Origin: Strix aluco
Taxonomy: Eukaryota; Chordata; Aves; Strigiformes; Strigidae
Reading direction: 5' to 3'
Length of the DNA stretch: 64,000 nucleotides
Assembly: GCF_031877795.1 (NCBI RefSeq)
Contig: NC_133970.1
Coordinates: 48,614,828 to 48,678,827 of the forward strand
Shown: one piece after another, positions 20,269 through 32,490 of the stretch
How the letters are laid out: the number at the start of each line of letters is the position of its first letter
Numbering within the stretch: position 1 is the first letter of the stretch
Notes under the pieces: generated by a model
What the model was told of the DNA's origin: nothing
What the model saw: the letters and a program-made list of their open reading frames with translations, nothing else
Database searches by the model: none
Translations under genes and position numbers: made by a program

Positions 20269-21337
20269 CCCGTTTTAATGGAGTCGTTGAACTAACTTCT
20301 CCTCCTCCCTTCTCTATCTGTTTATATTTTGCGTATGCTCGCCGTTCCTTTGATGTAAGCCCATTTCCAAATTTACCTCTCAGATAACTACTCGCCTCTT
20401 CTGGAGTCATCTCTCCGTCCTCTAACAGCTGCATTACCCAAGCTCTGGCTCTTTTTTCCTTCTCTCTCAATTTCTCCTCAGTAATCTGAGTCTCTTGTGG
20501 GGGTCTCTCAGAATTATTTTGCCCACCGGGCGCACCCCTAGCTTCTGGCCCACAGACGCTCTCTTCGACTGCTTTCAAACCATCCCTTATGGCTTCATGA
20601 GCCTTTCTATACGCCTCACGAATAGCCTGTTTGGCTGACCCACGATCTAGCCGTTGCATTTCATCCAAAAGGTCAGACATTGCTTTCTCTTGTTCTTTTA
20701 ACAGACTAGCAAGCTGTTCAGAATGAGGTTTAGGATAGACTGCCCGAGACGACTCATCATCCACATCCATAGGGAGCGGCACTTTAACTGGGTCTATGGA
20801 ATTCGACAAAGTATCAGGAGGAGGTGAACCAGGCAAAGGTGGGGCAGAGGGCATTGTTGGCGGCACCCAGGGTTCGATCTCAATCCTAGGACCTGCCCAA
20901 AATTCCCTTTCCGACACGGGACACACAACTTTAGAGGACTCAGGCACAGCATCAAATAACAAGTTCTTTTCCTCCTTCTCTTTCTCCTCCTTGTCACTCT
21001 CCTTCCACTCAGCGGCAGCAATTGCACGAGCAGCGGCAGCAGCAACACAAGCCCGACCTTTCATTGCTTCCAATATCACTCGCACACTTCGATAAGTAGG
21101 TGCTAATTTTCTCGCTTCCTTGTTCCCTGCTTGAATCGATTCCCACAAATCAGTCCCAATAGATTTCCAAACTTCTTCATCATACAACTGATCAGTATTA
21201 GTGATTAATGTCCTACGTCTACACCAGAGAAGCAGCGTGGCTAAATCCCCTTCCTTGAGATCCACCTCTGTCTCCTCTGCGAGCTGCATCAAAGTTCGAA
21301 CTGCAGCCTTTTCTGTCGCTGATGCAGCGAGCCCCAT
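20159..21337 (-). CDS. gag: ERVK gag, matrix and spacer part
   Basis: ATG at 21337 begins MGLAAS, giving a Gly-2 suited to myristoylation. 392 codons: matrix-like N-terminus, an Ala-rich stretch, Lys/Glu-rich segment, a proline-rich region (about residues 155-185 with PSAPP and PGSPPPD) and a coiled-coil-like stretch, ending in a Pro-rich tail. It stops after entering the frame change at the G/C run; the capsid continues in the next frame. Confidence 0.8.
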   Translation of the reverse strand: MGLAASATEKAAVRTLMQLAEETEVDLKEGDLATLLLWCRRRTLITNTDQLYDEEVWKSIGTDLWESIQAGNKEARKLAPTYRSVRVILEAMKGRACVAAAAARAIAAAEWKESDKEEKEKEEKNLLFDAVPESSKVVCPVSEREFWAGPRIEIEPWVPPTMPSAPPLPGSPPPDTLSNSIDPVKVPLPMDVDDESSRAVYPKPHSEQLASLLKEQEKAMSDLLDEMQRLDRGSAKQAIREAYRKAHEAIRDGLKAVEESVCGPEARGAPGGQNNSERPPQETQITEEKLREKEKRARAWVMQLLEDGEMTPEEASSYLRGKFGNGLTSKERRAYAKYKQIEKGGGEVSSTTPLKRVAGWLQGKDERKGHENNAASSASSPPAPDPPPPAGP

Positions 21338-21568
21338 GCTGTGGGTATCTAAGCCCCTACTTTCCCGGCTTAGCGCGGATCCGCTCCTGCCTCTCTCGGG
21401 CAGCCCGGCTTACCTCTGATAACGCCGGCCGACAGCCCCCGCCTTCCTCCGGCTTCTGTTCAGACGATTCTATCAGAATCAGCAATGATTCTATCATGTC
21501 GTAAATCACGTCGATAGTAAATCACATCAGCTCCAAACGGACAGTTCACCTGATCACATCAGTAGCAG

Positions 21569-21586
21569 ATCACGTCAGGGTCACCA
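21569..21586 (-). promoter_or_regulatory. Primer-binding site, tRNA-Trp type
   Basis: Minus strand TGGTGACCCTGACGTGAT, one difference from the tRNA-Trp site used by avian leukosis-type viruses, 3 bp inside the 5' LTR. Confidence 0.88.
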
Positions 21587-21589
21587 AAA

Positions 21590-22002
21590 TGCCGGGGTCC
21601 TTATTTCTCTGTGCGGGAACAGGAACAACACAACACCAATATGATGATCAGATCGTCCATCTTTATTTTTCCAGTCCTAGTTACATTTATATCCTACTAA
21701 TTCCGTACATGCACTCATCTATCTTCTAATAGGCTACAGGTCATCTACACGCGCTGTTCACGCGCCTCTACAAGCATTTGCATTGGTTAATTGCAATTAG
21801 CACGTAAAGCCCCAAACTTGCCAAAACTCCCTTATCTCATACCCTGTTTTGCTCAGACTTGTGTGCTTTTGCTGACCACAGGTGTTTCTCACTTATCTGC
21901 TATCTTGTGTGTTTTTGCCAGCCTTATTTTGCTGGCCTTGTCTTCGTCCTTGCATTCTTCTGCCTGCACTAACTTCCCTCCAGCGCGGCCCAGACTCCTA
22001 CA
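21590..22002 (-). mobile_element. ERVK 5' LTR
   Basis: 413 bp partner of 12449-12862. Minus-strand TATA-like atataaatg near 21685 and aataaa at 21662-21667. Followed by target duplication gtagag. Confidence 0.92.
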
Positions 22003-22008
22003 GTAGAG

Positions 22009-24406
22009 AATTAAAGTGGCTGAGTTATTTTCCAAGGGAGACACTGTGCTTGAGGTGTCATTATTGCTGCACAGTGATTGAAAATGGGAATTCAGAAGAG
22101 CGGGTCTGTGAGGTTTGTAATAGGACCACAGGTCAGGCATTCCCAAACAACAATATTCAAACTTCAGTGAGACTGTCCGTGGCTTGGCACAGAGCTGAGA
22201 TCTACCACTGCCAGTGATGGTGCCAGCTGCCACTGCCAGTGGAGGCATTTGGCAGTAGAGGTTTGTGGACCTCAGGTTGAGTTGTGTCCCCTTTAAGTAG
22301 ATTTATATTAAACAGGAAGGCCAACATTTTTGATCATAACTAGTGATACCTCCTTCTCAGGTGTCCCATTTGAGACACTTTACAGTGACCTGCTTGAAAG
22401 GGAAGCAGGCACACAAGCTGCTCACCAGCAAGCAGAATCCCAATCCCTTCCTTTCCTGACTCCCTGGGCTGAGTCATGTCACCCCATTACCCGTCATTCA
22501 GTGCCCATGTAGCATTGCCCAAGTCAGAAACACCAAGGTGCAAAATTCAAACCATAATTCATAGATTCTCCTGGTTTTTCATCTGAGGTACCAGCTGCAA
22601 TATGCATTTTGTGACCAGCCAGAGGTCAGCAGCCAGCCTGCAAGCACTGTTCACAATTTGGAAAATTGGAAACTATCCTACATCTAGGATATAACTTTAA
22701 ATGGAGAAATAAACACGTTGCAAATGTAACAAACAGTTTTGGCTATTGGGCAGCAGTGGAAGTCCAGGTTCAAAATTCTGTCCCCTAAAATAGGCTCAAT
22801 TAATAGAAATATAAAAGCCAATGCCGGATGTCTGCCCATTAAGGAAGTTTTGCCACTTTCTTCTTTTTCTTTTTGTCCATCTGGAAGGTTGAAACATTCA
22901 CATGTAGCCTCACCAGGGCATTTCTCAGGAGTAGGAAGCCATCTTCTGCAGCACTGTTTAACTAATTCAAACACAGCACTAGCATGACTCCAGTAAATCT
23001 CTGTTTGGGCAGAACTCAATGTAGATCTTTTATGTGGAGTCTGAAAGTCACCTGATCTCTGTTGTGGGTCAAACACATGGCAGGGAACATGCTAACAACT
23101 AAACTGTAAAGACAACTGCAGGACCATCCCTGATCCTGTGACCTGGACTCTCAGGTTTGCTAGAACATAACCTAAATGAATGCATTACTGCCACAGAAAA
23201 ACATGCTGCAAAAAATCACTCAGACTTTGCTCTAAAATTCAATTCACCTGAGGCAAATTCACTTGGCTCCAAAATCATCCTCATTTTTTCATCCTTGAAC
23301 ATACAGTGAATTTCTTTTAAGATTACAGTTCTTTACAGAGTGAGGTGGAGGATAGGCAAGTGATGACTCAGTAAGTTTTTGCTGAATGTATGTGTAGTTT
23401 GACATAATACTACTATACACAAGGTAAAGATGCCTAAGAAGAGCAAGAAAGGACTTTTTATTAGTACCAAAACAAAAAAGAGGGAGAAGAGAGGAAGTCT
23501 TTTCCCTACATTCTTATTACTGCATAGTTGGGAAGGTTGAAGCCTGAATCTTTAACCCCCATAAAATTTCCATGTGAAAGAAATTAATTCATTTAAGACA
23601 GTTCCATCTTCCTGCTTGTTTCCTCAGCTGTAATAAAATTACTCACATGCCCCAAGGACCTGCCTTAGGTTCCCCCAGATCAGATGTTTCATATTTCTGA
23701 GCCAAAAGAGAACAAGACAGAAAGTTTACATCAGTCAGTTATCAGAGTTCCTATTTCAATTCCTGTTCCCATGTTATGACCTTAGAGTGCACATGGTTTT
23801 GGAGAAAAGTATGAATATATTGGTGGGCAATATCTGTAAGACTTGTCATTTCATAGAAAAGTTTGCACCTGCATGGGTGATAGAAAACTGGCCTCACTCG
23901 GCAACTCCCACTTACTTGCTTGGATCAGGTCCGTAGGAGTGATGTATGAAATAATATATGAAATAGCATGAAAGGGAATGTTTCTTCACAGTACACAGAT
24001 ATTGTGAGCCGATCCTTAGATGGAAAAGACTGACTTTTAAGACAAAAACTCAGTTTATACAATACTACATGATAATATAACATGGACCAGCCACAAGCTC
24101 TGCACAGGGAATAGACTAAGCTGGGCTCTGCTGCAGACTGCATGGCATAAGAGAACACATGCTATTTCAGTGCGTCTGATATCCTCACCTGTAAGCTATG
24201 ACCACACTTACTTTTCCTGAATCTTTATTCAGTGTGTATTTGCTCTGGGAGAGGGACTGCCTTTTGCTGCATATTCTCTGGGACCTAGCTTTAAGTGTCT
24301 GCCTCAGCTGCACTGCCTTGAGACAGTACTTTAATACAAACACTTCGGTATGAATAGCAGCTCTCCTACCTCAGAAAGAGGGGTGTGCAGGTGTAGAACT
24401 GATTCT
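22009..24406. other. Unique intergenic DNA
   Basis: About 2.4 kb without a supportable gene. The longest frame (22684-23076, minus, 130 codons) has no recognisable domain and ordinary base composition. No element ends seen. Confidence 0.5.
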
Positions 24407-24580
24407 TCAGGGGCTGCCCAGGGCAGTGGTGGAGTCCCCACCCCTGGAGGTGTTTAAGACTCGGGTTGACCCAGCGCTGAGGGATCTGGTGGAGTTGAGA
24501 ACGGTCAGTGTGAGGTTAATGGTTGGACTGGAGGATCTTCAAGGGCTTTTCCAACCTAGATGATTCTGGGATTCCTTTTG
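24407..24580 (+). repeat. CR1 LINE 3' end
   Basis: Contains ggagtccccacccctggagg, ggttggactggaggatctt and ends ttccaacctagatgattctgg, the typical avian CR1 3' tail, in plus orientation. Confidence 0.85.
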
Positions 24581-24858
24581 ACCTCTCCTGAAAGGGAATG
24601 ATTTGTTGTTGGAGCAATTATATCATGTCCTCTTGCTTCTATTCCTAATGTGTACCCTCTCTCTCGACTGTGGATCATTGGACACTCCAGACATCCTATA
24701 CAGCCTCTGTACCATAACACTCATGAGGTGAGGTGTCTCATCAAGCTAACAAGAAAATTACCCATAACACCCTCATTCTTTCTTTCTTCCTTGTAAAATC
24801 AGTCAGATTTGCACTTCAAATAGGCAAGTGGTCTAAAGGAGAAATTTTCCTAGATTGT

Positions 24859-25190
24859 TGTCGGGGGAGGCAGCGGGTCTGCCTCTAGTCTAACTGAAGA
24901 AGAATTTAACCTTGAGGAGATTCCAGTGTATCCATGAGAGGCCAGAAAGTCCCGAGAAGTGCCATGGAAACAAGATTAGAGAACTAAGATAAGAGGAACT
25001 GTCCTGATGACTCAGCAGGGAAACTATCACCCAATTGTGAACTGTTAGTTACTAAGTAAACCAATCCTGTATGAACACCTACTCTGAAGAAGGTTATAAA
25101 AAGGCTTGTTAGAACAATACAGGTGCTTTTGTAGCCATTTTGGTCATTTTACACAATCTGATGTTTGTTGTGTCCATCTCTACTGCGACA
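24859..25190 (+). mobile_element. ERVK LTR (family of 39899/44280/46435), no target duplication
   Basis: 332 bp, TGTCGGGGGA…TACTGCGACA, plus orientation, TATA-like ttataaaaagg near 25094. The aataaa signal of sister copies is aataca here (25116-25121). It sits between unique DNA on the left (gattgt) and satellite on the right (ggggtt), so the flanks do not match. U3 still encodes the env C-terminal tail ending IPVYP. Confidence 0.85.
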
Positions 25191-25718
25191 GGGGTTTTAC
25201 ACAGACGATTTGGATTTGCAGGATAAAACAGAGGCTTTGTGCCCTAAAACTTGGTTTTGAGGACTAAAAATCAGCGTTTGGACCTTGAAAATGAGGGTTT
25301 GTACCATGAAATTGAGGATTTGGGATTTAGAATGTAGGCTTTCATCACAAGAATCGAAGCTTTGGACTGTCAAAATGAAGCTTTGGGACCTAAAATGGAG
25401 GCTTTGTGCCCTCCGTGAGGCACTTGGAGCATAAAAATGAGGGGTTTTAAACTAAGAACTGGGATTTGCAGGATAAAACTGAGGCCTTGCGCCCTAAAAC
25501 TGAGGGTTTGGGGCCTAAAAATGAGGGTTTGGACCAAAAAATTAGGGCCTGGGGCCTAAAAACGATGGCTTGTGCCTTGAAAAGGAGGATTTTTTTAAAA
25601 AAAATGAGGGTTTGGGATTTAGAATGCAGGTGTTCATCGCAATAATCGAAGCTTTGGACTGTCAAAATGAAACTTTGAGACCTAAAATGGAGCCTTTGTG
25701 CCCTTCGTGAGGCACTTG
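25191..25718 (+). repeat. Satellite array with 21-bp subunits, block 1
   Basis: Tandem units delimited by ccctccgtgaggcacttgg. Each larger unit is built from ~21-bp subunits of the form ggcctaaaaatgagggttt, alternating an A-run, a short G-rich core and a T-run. Unit spacing here is 292 bp. Confidence 0.85.
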
Positions 25719-26288
25719 TGTTATCGATTTACCAATAAGTAGAAGAAATTGTGTTTGATTTAATAGAAATATAAAATCATAAGAAAGATTTAGTAAAATT
25801 TTTATCTGTTGTGGTTTGAATTAGCAACCGATTGCTGCTTTAAAATCCCCTATACAGTCCCATACCAAGGCCGAAGAGATTGGTCATAATCATTTAGTAG
25901 AAACGTTTGGAACCTAGGTAACCAAATACAAACTGATCTGTAAGTTGATTTATAATATATATATATAGGACCAGGAGAATACAAGTAGTTGTCAAAGTCT
26001 AGGATTAATAGAAACTTGGGGAAACAACCGTAACAGCTTACAAGTACTTGCCAAGGAAACTGTGTTTGTGTATGAAACTGTGTCCTTGGGAATTGTGTTT
26101 GTGTATGAAACTGTGTCCTTGGAAATTGTATATGAAAAAGTTCTATATAAGATGAGTGATTTTAGTGCTTGGTGTGCGCGTTGTTGGTGAGAATACTCCC
26201 CTGCGTGCCCGGCCGTCAATAGAGAAGTGTCTGCTTATCTGCATCAAATTGGTGTTGATAAGTTCTTTATTCCACATTTTCGGTAACA
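25719..26288 (+). mobile_element. Solo LTR in satellite, target duplication cttg
   Basis: 570 bp, TGTTATCGAT…CGGTAACA, flanked by 4-bp duplications (25715-25718, 26289-26292) that restore an uninterrupted gaggcacttggagc of the satellite. TATA-like ctatataag near 26144. A 4-bp duplication suits a class I element; family not recognised. Contains a ~43-bp direct repeat (gtgtttgtgtatgaaactg, about 26060 and 26097). Confidence 0.9.
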
Positions 26289-27292
26289 CTTGGAGCATAA
26301 AAATGAGGAGTTTTACATGGAGGATTTCGATTTGCAGGATAAAAGGGAGGCTTTGTGCCCTAAAACTTGGTTTCGAGGGCTAAAAATGAGCGTTTGGGCC
26401 CTGAAAAGGAGGATTTGTAAAAAAAAAATTGAGGGTTTGGGATTTAGAATGCAGGCGTTCATCGCAAGAATCGAAGCTTTGGACTGTCAAAATGAAGCTT
26501 TGGGACCTAAAATGGAGGCGTTGTGCCCTCCGTGAGGCACTTGGAGCATAAAAATGAGGGATTTTAAACTAAGAACTGGGATTTGCAGGATAAAACTGAG
26601 GCCTTGTGCCCTAAAACTGAGGGATTGGCGCCTAAACATGAGGGTTTGGACCAAAGAATGAGGGCCTGGGGCCTAAAAATGAGAGTTTCGACCAAAAAAT
26701 GAGGGCCTGGGGCCTAAAAACGATGGCTTGAAAAGAAGGATTTGTTAAAAAAAATTGAGGGTTTGGGATTCAGAGTGCAGGCTTTCATCACAATAATCGA
26801 AGTGTTGGACTGTCAAAATGAAGCTTTGGGACCTAAAATGGAGGCTTTGTGCCCTCCGTGAGGCACTTGGAGCATAAAAATGAGGGATTTTACACTGAGG
26901 ATTTGGATTTGCAGGATAAAAATGAGGCCTTGCACCGTAAAACTGAGGGCCTGGGGCCTATAAAATGAGAGTTTCGACCAAAAAATGAGGGCCTGGGACC
27001 TAAAAACGATGGCTTGAAAAGGAGGATTTTTTAAAAAAAAATTGAGGTTTCGGGATTTAGAATGCAGGCGTTCATCCCAAGAATCGAAACGTTGGACTGT
27101 CAGAATGAAGCTTTGGGACCTAAAATGCAGGCTTTGTGCCCTCGTGAGGCACGTGGAGCATAAAAATGCGGGATTGTAAACTAAGAACTGGAATTTGCAG
27201 GATAAAACTGAGGCCTTGTGCCCTAAAACTGAGGGTTTGGGGCCTAAAAATGACGGTTTGGACCAAAAAATGAGGGCCTGGAGCCTAAAAAC
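26289..27292 (+). repeat. Satellite array with 21-bp subunits, block 2
   Basis: Continues block 1. Unit spacing (from gtgaggcac to gtgaggcac, LTR removed) is 251, 327 and 285 bp. Ends within a subunit at the LTR of the class I provirus. Confidence 0.85.
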
Positions 27293-28121
27293 TGTTATTG
27301 ATTAATTGTAATTTAGTGGGAAATAACCACTTCTCAATTTTTAGTGATCAATAAAATTTTATTAGCAAGTGGCGTGTGAGCAAAACAGCGCTGGGTGTGC
27401 TGGGAGTCTCTGCTCTACCAGGACACACACCTTACAGGACAGAACTTCGTCCCTTTATAGTGTAGGCTTCATCCATATTCATGATGGGCGTACACAAGTT
27501 TCCCGGCTTTTCTCCGTTTTTCGCGGGCCTTTCTCAGGTTTCCATCATAGAAGGGGGGATGACTCAGCACAAGTGTTTTTGTAGTGGCTTGACGATGGGG
27601 GCCATTTTAGCTCCCTTCTAACAACTGATTTTAACAATAGAAACTATATACATATATCTTATTTCTTATTTACAAAACTGTTCAGCCACAACATAGTTTA
27701 GGTACAACGCAATTTGGTATTAACAGAACGTGGTTACAAGTATGAGCGGGTTAGAAGGGGGGGGCTCAGCACTGAGCCCCCTCGAGACAGTTTACTGCAG
27801 CCTGTCTCTGAGCAGAAACCTAAACGCTAATTTGGCATTACAGAGCCTCACTAGGGCCACTCGGTGCCCCCTGCCCCAGCCCCAACCCCCCCAGGGCAGC
27901 TGGGTGCTCGGGACAGGCCCCTGTCGCCCCGGGAACAAGCCCTGTCCCAGCTGGAGCCAGCAGTGGGAGGAGTTCAGCTGCCCCCACCCCGAAGGCAACG
28001 GTGCCCCGGGGGGGGGGAGCTCCCCAGCCCCGGGGAGTTGGGGGGGGAGGTGGATGTCCTGACTACAACTTCTTTTTCCCCTTGAGATTTGAATAACAAA
28101 TACCATATATGTTTTATTACA
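27293..28121 (-). mobile_element. Class I ERV 3' LTR
   Basis: 829 bp; minus strand reads TGTAATAAAA…ATTAACAGT-type ends bounded by a polypurine tract (aaaaggggggaatt) at 28122-28135. TATA box on minus (tataaaggg, near 27455). GC-rich central part. Same family as the solo LTR at 35052-35656 (shared aacagcgctggg block). Confidence 0.8.
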
Positions 28122-28267
28122 ATTCCCCCCTTTTCTTTTAACTAATTTTGTTTTTCAAATCTCCTTAACACATCACAGACTTGTTAAATATACATGGTCC
28201 GAAAGTTAACCCAATTAATAATAACACTAGGGGCCTCATAAAATGAAGGCTTAACATCAAAACACAA

Positions 28268-28429
28268 CTAACAATGCTTTGCCTCACTTTCTTGAGGCAA
28301 ACTTGGTGAGGTAGTATTTACTAATTGAGGTAGTATCAGTTGGTGGGTTAAGGCCTGAGTATAGGCTGGGGTTGCGATTCCTCCCACAGCCCAAATGACC
28401 ACTATAGTGAGGAGAGTTGGTGGGTTCAT
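28268..28429 (-). pseudogene. Class I env remnant (signal peptide region)
   Basis: ATG at 28429 starts MNPPTLLTIVVIWAVGGIAT, a plausible signal peptide, and the frame stops after 53 codons. Only ~150 bp separate it from the polypurine tract, so nearly all of the surface and transmembrane subunits are deleted. 28622-28990 probably also derives from the env/leader area but shows no clear motif. Confidence 0.5.
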
Positions 28430-28992
28430 CTTCCAATTACTAGCTAATTGTACAAACGTGTCCTCTTTCTGTCTTGCGACAGGATTTGCATGCTCAGATC
28501 TTTTCCTTCCCCATGCTTTCCAGTTCTCCTTGCCACAACAATCACCTGAACTGGTTGCTTCGAGGCCTTTCTTATTTTCCCCTCTCCATACGTCTCTGCC
28601 TCCTCCGCCTACTCCATTCATTCCTTAGAGCAGCGGGGCTTTCCATCTTCTCGGCAGCAGTCGTATTCTGTGGGGTTAGGGTCTTGTTATCGACACCTTA
28701 ACGCCTCCCAGTTCCAGGCTTTCACTTGTGGGATCATACAGGGCACTTGGAGTATTTGGAATTTGCAAAGAGTTTGTACTATATTCACGTTATGGGGCTT
28801 AGGTTCATTGGTATGCACACAATTTTTCCTGTTGATGACTGGTTAATTTTCTTTCTCTTATATAGCACTGGTCACAGTATTCCTTTGGGGAATAGCCGTG
28901 GACGCAGTGCGCCCACCAACTTTCCTCACAAGTAGTGCATTTAAAACACACAAAAGGATAACAAACACAGTTAGGGGTTTTACAAAATTCAT

Positions 28993-31900
28993 TTAGTCCT
29001 TCTTCCTTCGCAACACTAGCTTCAGATCTCCTGATGTTTCAGCTACTTCCCAGTGATCAGGCGTTAAGGGTCCTTTCACTCTGGTAGCATGAGTCCATCC
29101 CTTTTCAGCAGTCCGGACAGCAGTCTCTGTTGTGAGTATAACAAGAAACGGTCCCTCCCAACGAGGGGTAAGAGAGGATTCTTTCCAAGTTTTTATTAAC
29201 ACCTTGTCTCCAGGTCTTATGGAGTGCATACAAATTTCTAATGGAGGTCTCTGTACTACCATCCCTTTTTTGCGTAGTTCTTTTCTCCTATTCATGAGGT
29301 TTATTAAGTATGGTTGCAAATTGTCTTTTTCCAATACTGGGTGATCAGTGGGAAATTCCATATCATAGGGCATACCATATAGCATTTCGAACGGGGATAT
29401 TCCAGTATCAGTTCGGGGTTGGGTCCGGATATTCAGAAGTGCTAGGGGTAAACACTTAACCCAAGACATCTTTGTTTCTAACATTAATTTGGTAAGTTGT
29501 TTCTTGATTTCTCCATTCATTCTTTCTACTTTTCCTGAGCTTTGTGGATGTCAGGGAGTGTGGAATTCCCACTTGGTCCCCAGGGAAGTCAATGTCTCTT
29601 TGATTACTTTAGACACAAAGTGGGGACCCCTGTCCGAATCAATTACTTTTATATTTCCATACCTAGGGATGATGTTTTCCAAGAGTATTTTTATCACAGT
29701 ATTTGCTGTAGCTCGAGCAGTGGGAAAGGCCTCCACATAATGAGTGAGATGATCTACCAATACTAGGAGGTATTTGTACTGTCCTACTTTTGGTAGTTCT
29801 GTAAAATCGATTTGAATTCTTCCAAATGGTCTGTATGCCAAATCCCGTCCCCCTTGAATCTTTTCTCTTAATTGGTACTTATTAATTTTCTGGCAAGTTA
29901 AACAGCTTTTTATTATTCCCTTAGCAACATTATAAATTCCTATGCACATGTATTTAATAGCAAACTGGTCTACCAATGCTTGTACTCCCCAGTGAGTTTT
30001 AGTATGGAAATCCTTCATAACTCTCCAAGCCATTGCCTTCGGGAGAACCTTCCTCCCATCAGGTAATTCCCATTCCCCTTGTTTTTCATTAATTCCCATT
30101 TGTTTCAATTTTTCTTTCTCTTGGTTAGTAAACGTGAATCCTAATTTGGTGGGGTCTGTTCTTTCGTTTGTGTTTGATTCTGTTACCATCAATGCTAGTA
30201 GTGCAGCCCGTTTTGCCTCTTGATCAGCTAGAATATTTCCCCTGATCTGTAGTGAGGTTCCCTGTTGGTGTCCTCTTATATGCACTACTGCTATTTTCTT
30301 AGGACCTCTTAATGCTTGGAGAGTCTGGATAATTAGAGACTCATGTATTAGCCCTTTTCCTTGTGAATTAATGAGTCCCCTTTCTTCCCAAATTTTTCCA
30401 AAAGTGTGAATTACTCCAAAGGCGTACTTAGAGTCTGTATAAATGGTTCCCTCTTTTTCCTTTAAAATCTGTAACGCTCTTAGTACTGCATATAGTTCAC
30501 AAGCTTGAGCCGACCAGCTAGGACTCAGTGGTCCTGATTCTATTACCTCTAGGGTGGTTCCACTAATAATTGCATAACCTGATTTTCTTTTTTCTTCTAC
30601 CACTCTAGAGGATCCATCCACAAACAGCTTTTCCCCTTCTTCTAATTCTGTTTCTTCTAAGTCTGGCCTGATTTTTGCCTGTTCTTCAATGGTATGGAGG
30701 CAATTATGGTTTAAACTTTCGCTTGGCTCCCCATATAGGAATTGTGCTGGGTTTTGAAGACTAGTTACTTCAATCTCTAACTTTGGTGAGTGTATTAATA
30801 TTCCTTCATATTTGAGGAGCCTGGCGTCTGTTATCCATTTGTCCGCTTTTTGTTGAAGCACTCCCCTAATGTTATGAGGAGTCAACACCTTCAGATTCCC
30901 CCCAAATGTAATTTTATTAGCCTCTTCTACTAACAAGGCCACTGCCACTATCGCCTGGAGGCATGTTGGCCATCCCCTACTTACGGGGTCTAACAATTTA
31001 GATATGTATCCCACAGGCTTCCTTTTCCCAGCCCATTCTTGGGTTAATACCCCAAATGCCGTGCCATCTTCAGTATTGGCAAATAAATAAAAGGGCCTTC
31101 TTATATCTGGTAAACTCAATACTGGAGCGTTGACTAAGCCAGTTTTTAATTTTTCTAATTTTTCCTCATCGTCTGGGGTCCATTTAAGCAACCCGTCTTT
31201 TGTTAATTTCTGGTATAAAAATTTAACTTTTGTACTATAATTTTCAATCCATTGTCTACAGTACCCCAGTAGTCCAAGGAGCTGCCTAACCTGTCGTTTG
31301 TTTTTGGGAGCCTGGAGAGAAAGAATTCCATTCACCCTCTCTGGGTCTAATTTCTTGCTCCCTTTACTAATCCAGTGACCTAAATACTTCACCTCTTCTT
31401 CTACAAATTGCAATTTAGATTTGGATACTTTTAATCCTTGGAGGCTTAAGAAATTTAACAACTTAATGCTTTCCTTTCGTACCATCTCTGGGTTGCCTCC
31501 TGCTAACAGAAGGTCATCTACATATTGTACTAAAGTAACACCTTCCCCCAAGTTATAATCTTTTAAGATGTGTTTGAGGGCTTGTCCAAAGAGGTTAGGG
31601 GACTCAGTAAAACCCTGAGGCAAAACTGTCCACCTCAGCTGTTGTTTCCTAAAGGTATCTGGGTCTTCCCATTCAAAAGCAAAATAATTTCTACACTCCT
31701 CTTTTAGAGGACATGCCCAAAAAGCATCTTTCAAGTCTATTACGCTATACCACTGATTTTCAGGATTCAATTGACTAAGTAAAGTATGGGGGTTCGCCAC
31801 TACAGGAAATCTGGTTACAGTTCTTTTGTTGATTTCTCGTAAGTCATGCACTAATCTATAACTCCCATCTGCCTTCTTAACGGGCAATACTGGAGTATTA

Positions 31901-32490
31901 AAAGGTGACATACAAGGTTCTAATAGCCCCTGATTAAGGAGTCTCTCTGTTTCAGGCTTTAAGCCTCTCCTGCCTTCTTGCGGTAAGGGATACTGTTTGA
32001 TTCTAGTCGGGATCTCTGGGTTCCTAATGGTGACTTCGAAGGGGGTGATATCCAATCTACCCACTGTCTCTGGGGTATACCATACTTCTGGGTTAATCTT
32101 TTCTTCATCCGCCACTGTGAGGGGGCATAATCTGACTTTGAGTTCTCTTTCTTCTACTTTCAGATTAATTCCCAATTCTATAATCAGATCCCGTCCAAGT
32201 AAATTATAATCTGCTTCTGGTAATAATAAAAATGTTCCAATCACATATTTGCATTTTGATTCAACAATCACATCATGAAGAACCGGGGCCTCAAACGGTT
32301 CACCTTTAGCCCCTATTACACTGATTTTTTCTGATGATACTTTACAGCCTGGAGGCAGAGCCTGAATGGTAGATCTTTCGGCTCCTGAGTCCACAAGGAA
32401 CTCTACCTCTTGTCGCTGAGGACCCACTTTAAGTTTTATCAAGGGCTCTTTGTTCTTTGGGGTCCCCAGCACATAGAGCCCCTGACCCCA
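28993..32490 (-). pseudogene. pol: Class I pol: protease, RT, RNase H, integrase with one TGA
   Basis: Continues in frame after the gag UAG (32491-32493). Protease has LVDSGAERST about residue 28 of the frame starting 32472; RT has LPQGFTESPNLF and active-site YVDD at residues 317-320, typical of gammaretroviruses; RNase H has LFVDGSSR and a tether; integrase has a zinc domain (HTKTHWG…CLTCQ), IQIDFTELP and VIDSDRGPHF. A single TGA at 29551-29553 falls between the second catalytic Asp and the Glu (KVERMNGE) of integrase; the frame resumes to the C-terminus (WEGPFLVILTT) at 28993. Otherwise open for over 1,150 codons. Confidence 0.9.

Larger units (their letters stand above)
12449..22002 (-). 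mobile_element. ERVK (class II) provirus, complete, target duplication gtagag
   Basis: Minus-strand provirus with LTRs at 12449-12862 and 21590-22002 and perfect 6-bp duplications at 12443-12448 and 22003-22008. Genes run gag, dUTPase-protease, pol, env. Primer site is tRNA-Trp type. By eye the LTRs differ at about 18 positions plus one indel, so the insertion is not recent. pol is fully open; gag has one frame break plus a stop, and env has several frame breaks and a solo LTR. Confidence 0.93.

Noticed and set aside
22684..23076. 130-codon minus-strand frame in unique DNA
   Set aside because: No recognisable domain, no conserved-looking composition or splice context; length is unremarkable for chance.
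25191..27292. CRISPR-like regular repeats
   Set aside because: Repeats are long, degenerate and contiguous with no unique spacers, in vertebrate DNA; they are satellite.
27864..28106. Coding frames in the GC-rich part of the class I LTR
   Set aside because: They lie in LTR sequence, lack domains, and open in several frames because of base composition.
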